A DNA stretch of 64,000 bases, from assembly GCA_002946415.1 (NCBI GenBank), contig NJPS01000042.1:1-64000 (forward strand), read 5' to 3'. The notes under the pieces were generated by a model. It did no database searches, was not told the origin of the DNA, and saw only the letters and a program-made list of their open reading frames with translations. The position numbers were made by a program, and so were the translations under genes. The first letter of the stretch is position 1; the number at the start of each line of letters is the position of its first letter. Below are positions 62,524 to 64,000 of the stretch, in pieces. Origin of the DNA: Rutstroemia sp. NJR-2017a BVV2. Its lineage: Eukaryota > Ascomycota > Leotiomycetes > Helotiales > Rutstroemiaceae.

Positions 62524-62931
62524 ACTTGGGGCGGGTTCGGATAGCTTGTTAATAGGCGCTGCTGTAAATGTATTTATTGAGATTCAGCAAAGGTGCTTTT
62601 TTGATCACAAGCAATTCTTAAAGTTAACTCAACCTATCACATCAAATCTCGTGACGTTAACACCATCTACGTCTTCATTAGATAATATGGCCGAACTTAT
62701 GTTGCACGTATCATGAAACCACACCGCCATTGGAAATCCCTGAGTACGCATATATTTCGAGAGGCACTAATGATGGATATCCCTAGCTAAGCGACTAATA
62801 ATGCATGCATGCCACCTCAACTCTTTGACGGAACGAAAATAAAGAAAACTTGTACAAAGAGTACAAAAACAACCACCACGGCCACTCTCTAGAAAGATCT
62901 CTCTTCTACTCACACGGTATGAAATAATAAG
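62524..62931. other. intergenic
   Basis: About 410 bp between the complex I subunit gene and the PEX11-like gene, both on the plus strand. It holds the 3' region of the first and the promoter of the second. Confidence 0.5.
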
Positions 62932-64000
62932 ATGCCTCAATCACAGTCCTCGTTTGTGCGCTCAGCTAAGAAGTTTTACAAGAAATTGAGTTTCAGGGCG
63001 CTGCCGATAGCATCGATTTTTGGGATTGTTGGGGGGAATTTTGATGTGATGGCTTTGTTTAAGCAGACTGTTAGGTTCGCTTCCGATGCTGGTATGTCCT
63101 TCCTCTTCCTTTCAATAGTGGTTTTGTCATGTCTTCAAACGCTCTCAATCCCTTCCTGTCGCTATGTCATTCCCATTTTCTTCCCAGCCCCCTCATTTCA
63201 CGTGACGTACGTACATATCCACACACAAACTGACATTGCATCCTTAAAGCCGGTCTAGAAAGAACCCTCCGGTTCATTCAAGGGCTATGCCAAACCTTGG
63301 CTTTTTACCCGTTGTTGCTAGACACGTTATTGATGGGGAGAGGAAAGACACGATCGAGAACGAAGTGGGTTCGGGGGTGGGCGGGGAAAGGAAAAGGGGA
63401 TTTGTTCGCGGATGTACAGGAGGGATTGGGGAAAGCTAGAGGGGAATTGGCTTTGGGTAAGTTTTTCTGTGCGGGAATCTGTGTGCTTTGAGGATTGGGC
63501 GATGGGGGATGAAGTTGGGGTTGGTGGGTTTGGGTGAGGAGGGGTTGGAGGGGTCAAATTTAGCGGTGAGGATGTGTGCTAATCATCATTGATGTATAGG
63601 AAGACGGTATTTACGTTTCTTCAACTTCGTGGGACGTTTTGAGAAGGCATGGGATATCTTCAAGTACGACAGTGGATTGAGGATGTTGATCGGTGTGGGG
63701 AAGTCCGGGTTCATGGGTGCCTATTTGCTACGTAAGTTCTATTCATCTCAACCATCAACGCAACCGTCGCTAAATCATCTATGCAGTTGAAAGTTTGACC
63801 ATTGTAAGTTGTATCTAGCGTGGCTCAGATCCAATGCAGTGCGTAAGAGTACTAACACACTCACCCCAGCTGGACATGATGGGCGTCTACACCTCTCCCT
63901 GGGCAGAATTCCTCCTCGTCGAAGGCAACAAGTTCTGGTTCTACGCACTAGTTGTCTCCATCTTCGGCGAACTCTACGAACTTTGGTATATCTGCTTTAG
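62932..64000 (+). CDS. PEX11-family peroxisomal membrane protein (partial, runs off the window)
   Basis: Exons: 62932-63091, 63250-63456, 63600-63731, 63787-63803 and 63870 to the right edge. The joined protein reads FDVMALFKQTVRFASDAGLERTLRFIQGLCQTLAFYP, then a basic Gly-rich stretch (about residues 80-115), GRRYLRFFNFVGRFEKAWDIF, and a hydrophobic VGKSGFMGAYLLLESLTILDMMGV. The helix content and the R-Y-L-R-F-F-N-F...F-x-x-A-W pattern fit PEX11-type proteins, which remodel and divide peroxisomes. Exon 4 is a 17-nt microexon; it is needed to keep the frame (LLLESLTI). The last visible exon continues YTSPWAEFLLVEGNKFWFYALVV, a membrane segment. The family assignment is likely but not certain by eye, and the 3' end is missing. 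Confidence 0.72.

Overview
This is nuclear DNA of a filamentous ascomycete (Pezizomycotina). The signs are short introns of about 50-80 nt with GTAAGT/GTATGT donors and CTAAC/CTGAC branch points, long untranslated leaders, pyrimidine-rich intergenic DNA, and a fungal gene set. That set includes fungal-length LCB2, a dynactin subunit, a complex I 51 kDa subunit, secreted GMC oxidoreductases and an adenylate-forming reductase relic. Gene content and protein wording suggest a leotiomycete, but this is inference and no search was possible. I built gene models by joining exons by hand so that phases agree; each model gives its exon coordinates.

Layout. 1-207: right end of a Tc1/mariner element. 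1.5-16.3 kb: housekeeping genes, namely LCB2 (sphingolipids), acetoacetyl-CoA synthetase, a DUF1295 membrane protein, a DRAP-deaminase-like riboflavin enzyme and a WD40 protein of the WDR44/DGR2 type. 16.3-25.4 kb: a gene desert of about 9 kb. 25.4-31.9 kb: a four-finger C2H2 transcription factor with a long intron-containing leader, COQ3, and RIB3 (DHBP synthase). 32.8-41.2 kb: an accessory block with one intact GMC oxidoreductase, one nearly intact secreted GMC gene broken by a small frameshift, a heavily decayed GMC copy, a truncated membrane-protein ORF and a decayed carboxylic-acid-reductase/NRPS-like gene. 42.4-44.7 kb: a secreted, probably GPI-anchored S10 serine carboxypeptidase. 44.7-48.4 kb: mostly empty, with one weak candidate spliced transcript. 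48.4-64 kb: dense core genes, namely fructose-1,6-bisphosphatase, a DsbA/FrnE-like thioredoxin-fold protein, TFIIE beta, an Mlp1/TPR nuclear basket protein, dynactin p27, the NDUFV1/nuo-51 subunit and a PEX11-family gene cut by the window edge.

Most neighbours are functionally unrelated, as is usual in such genomes. Two links are worth noting: two riboflavin-pathway genes lie 19 kb apart, and three related GMC genes plus an adenylate-forming reductase relic look like the remains of a specialised-metabolism or oxidoreductase cluster. I found no clearly new biological system. The most informative signals are the decay of the 33-41 kb block, a 17-nt microexon in the PEX11-like gene, and a zinc-ribbon-like tail on the WD40 protein.
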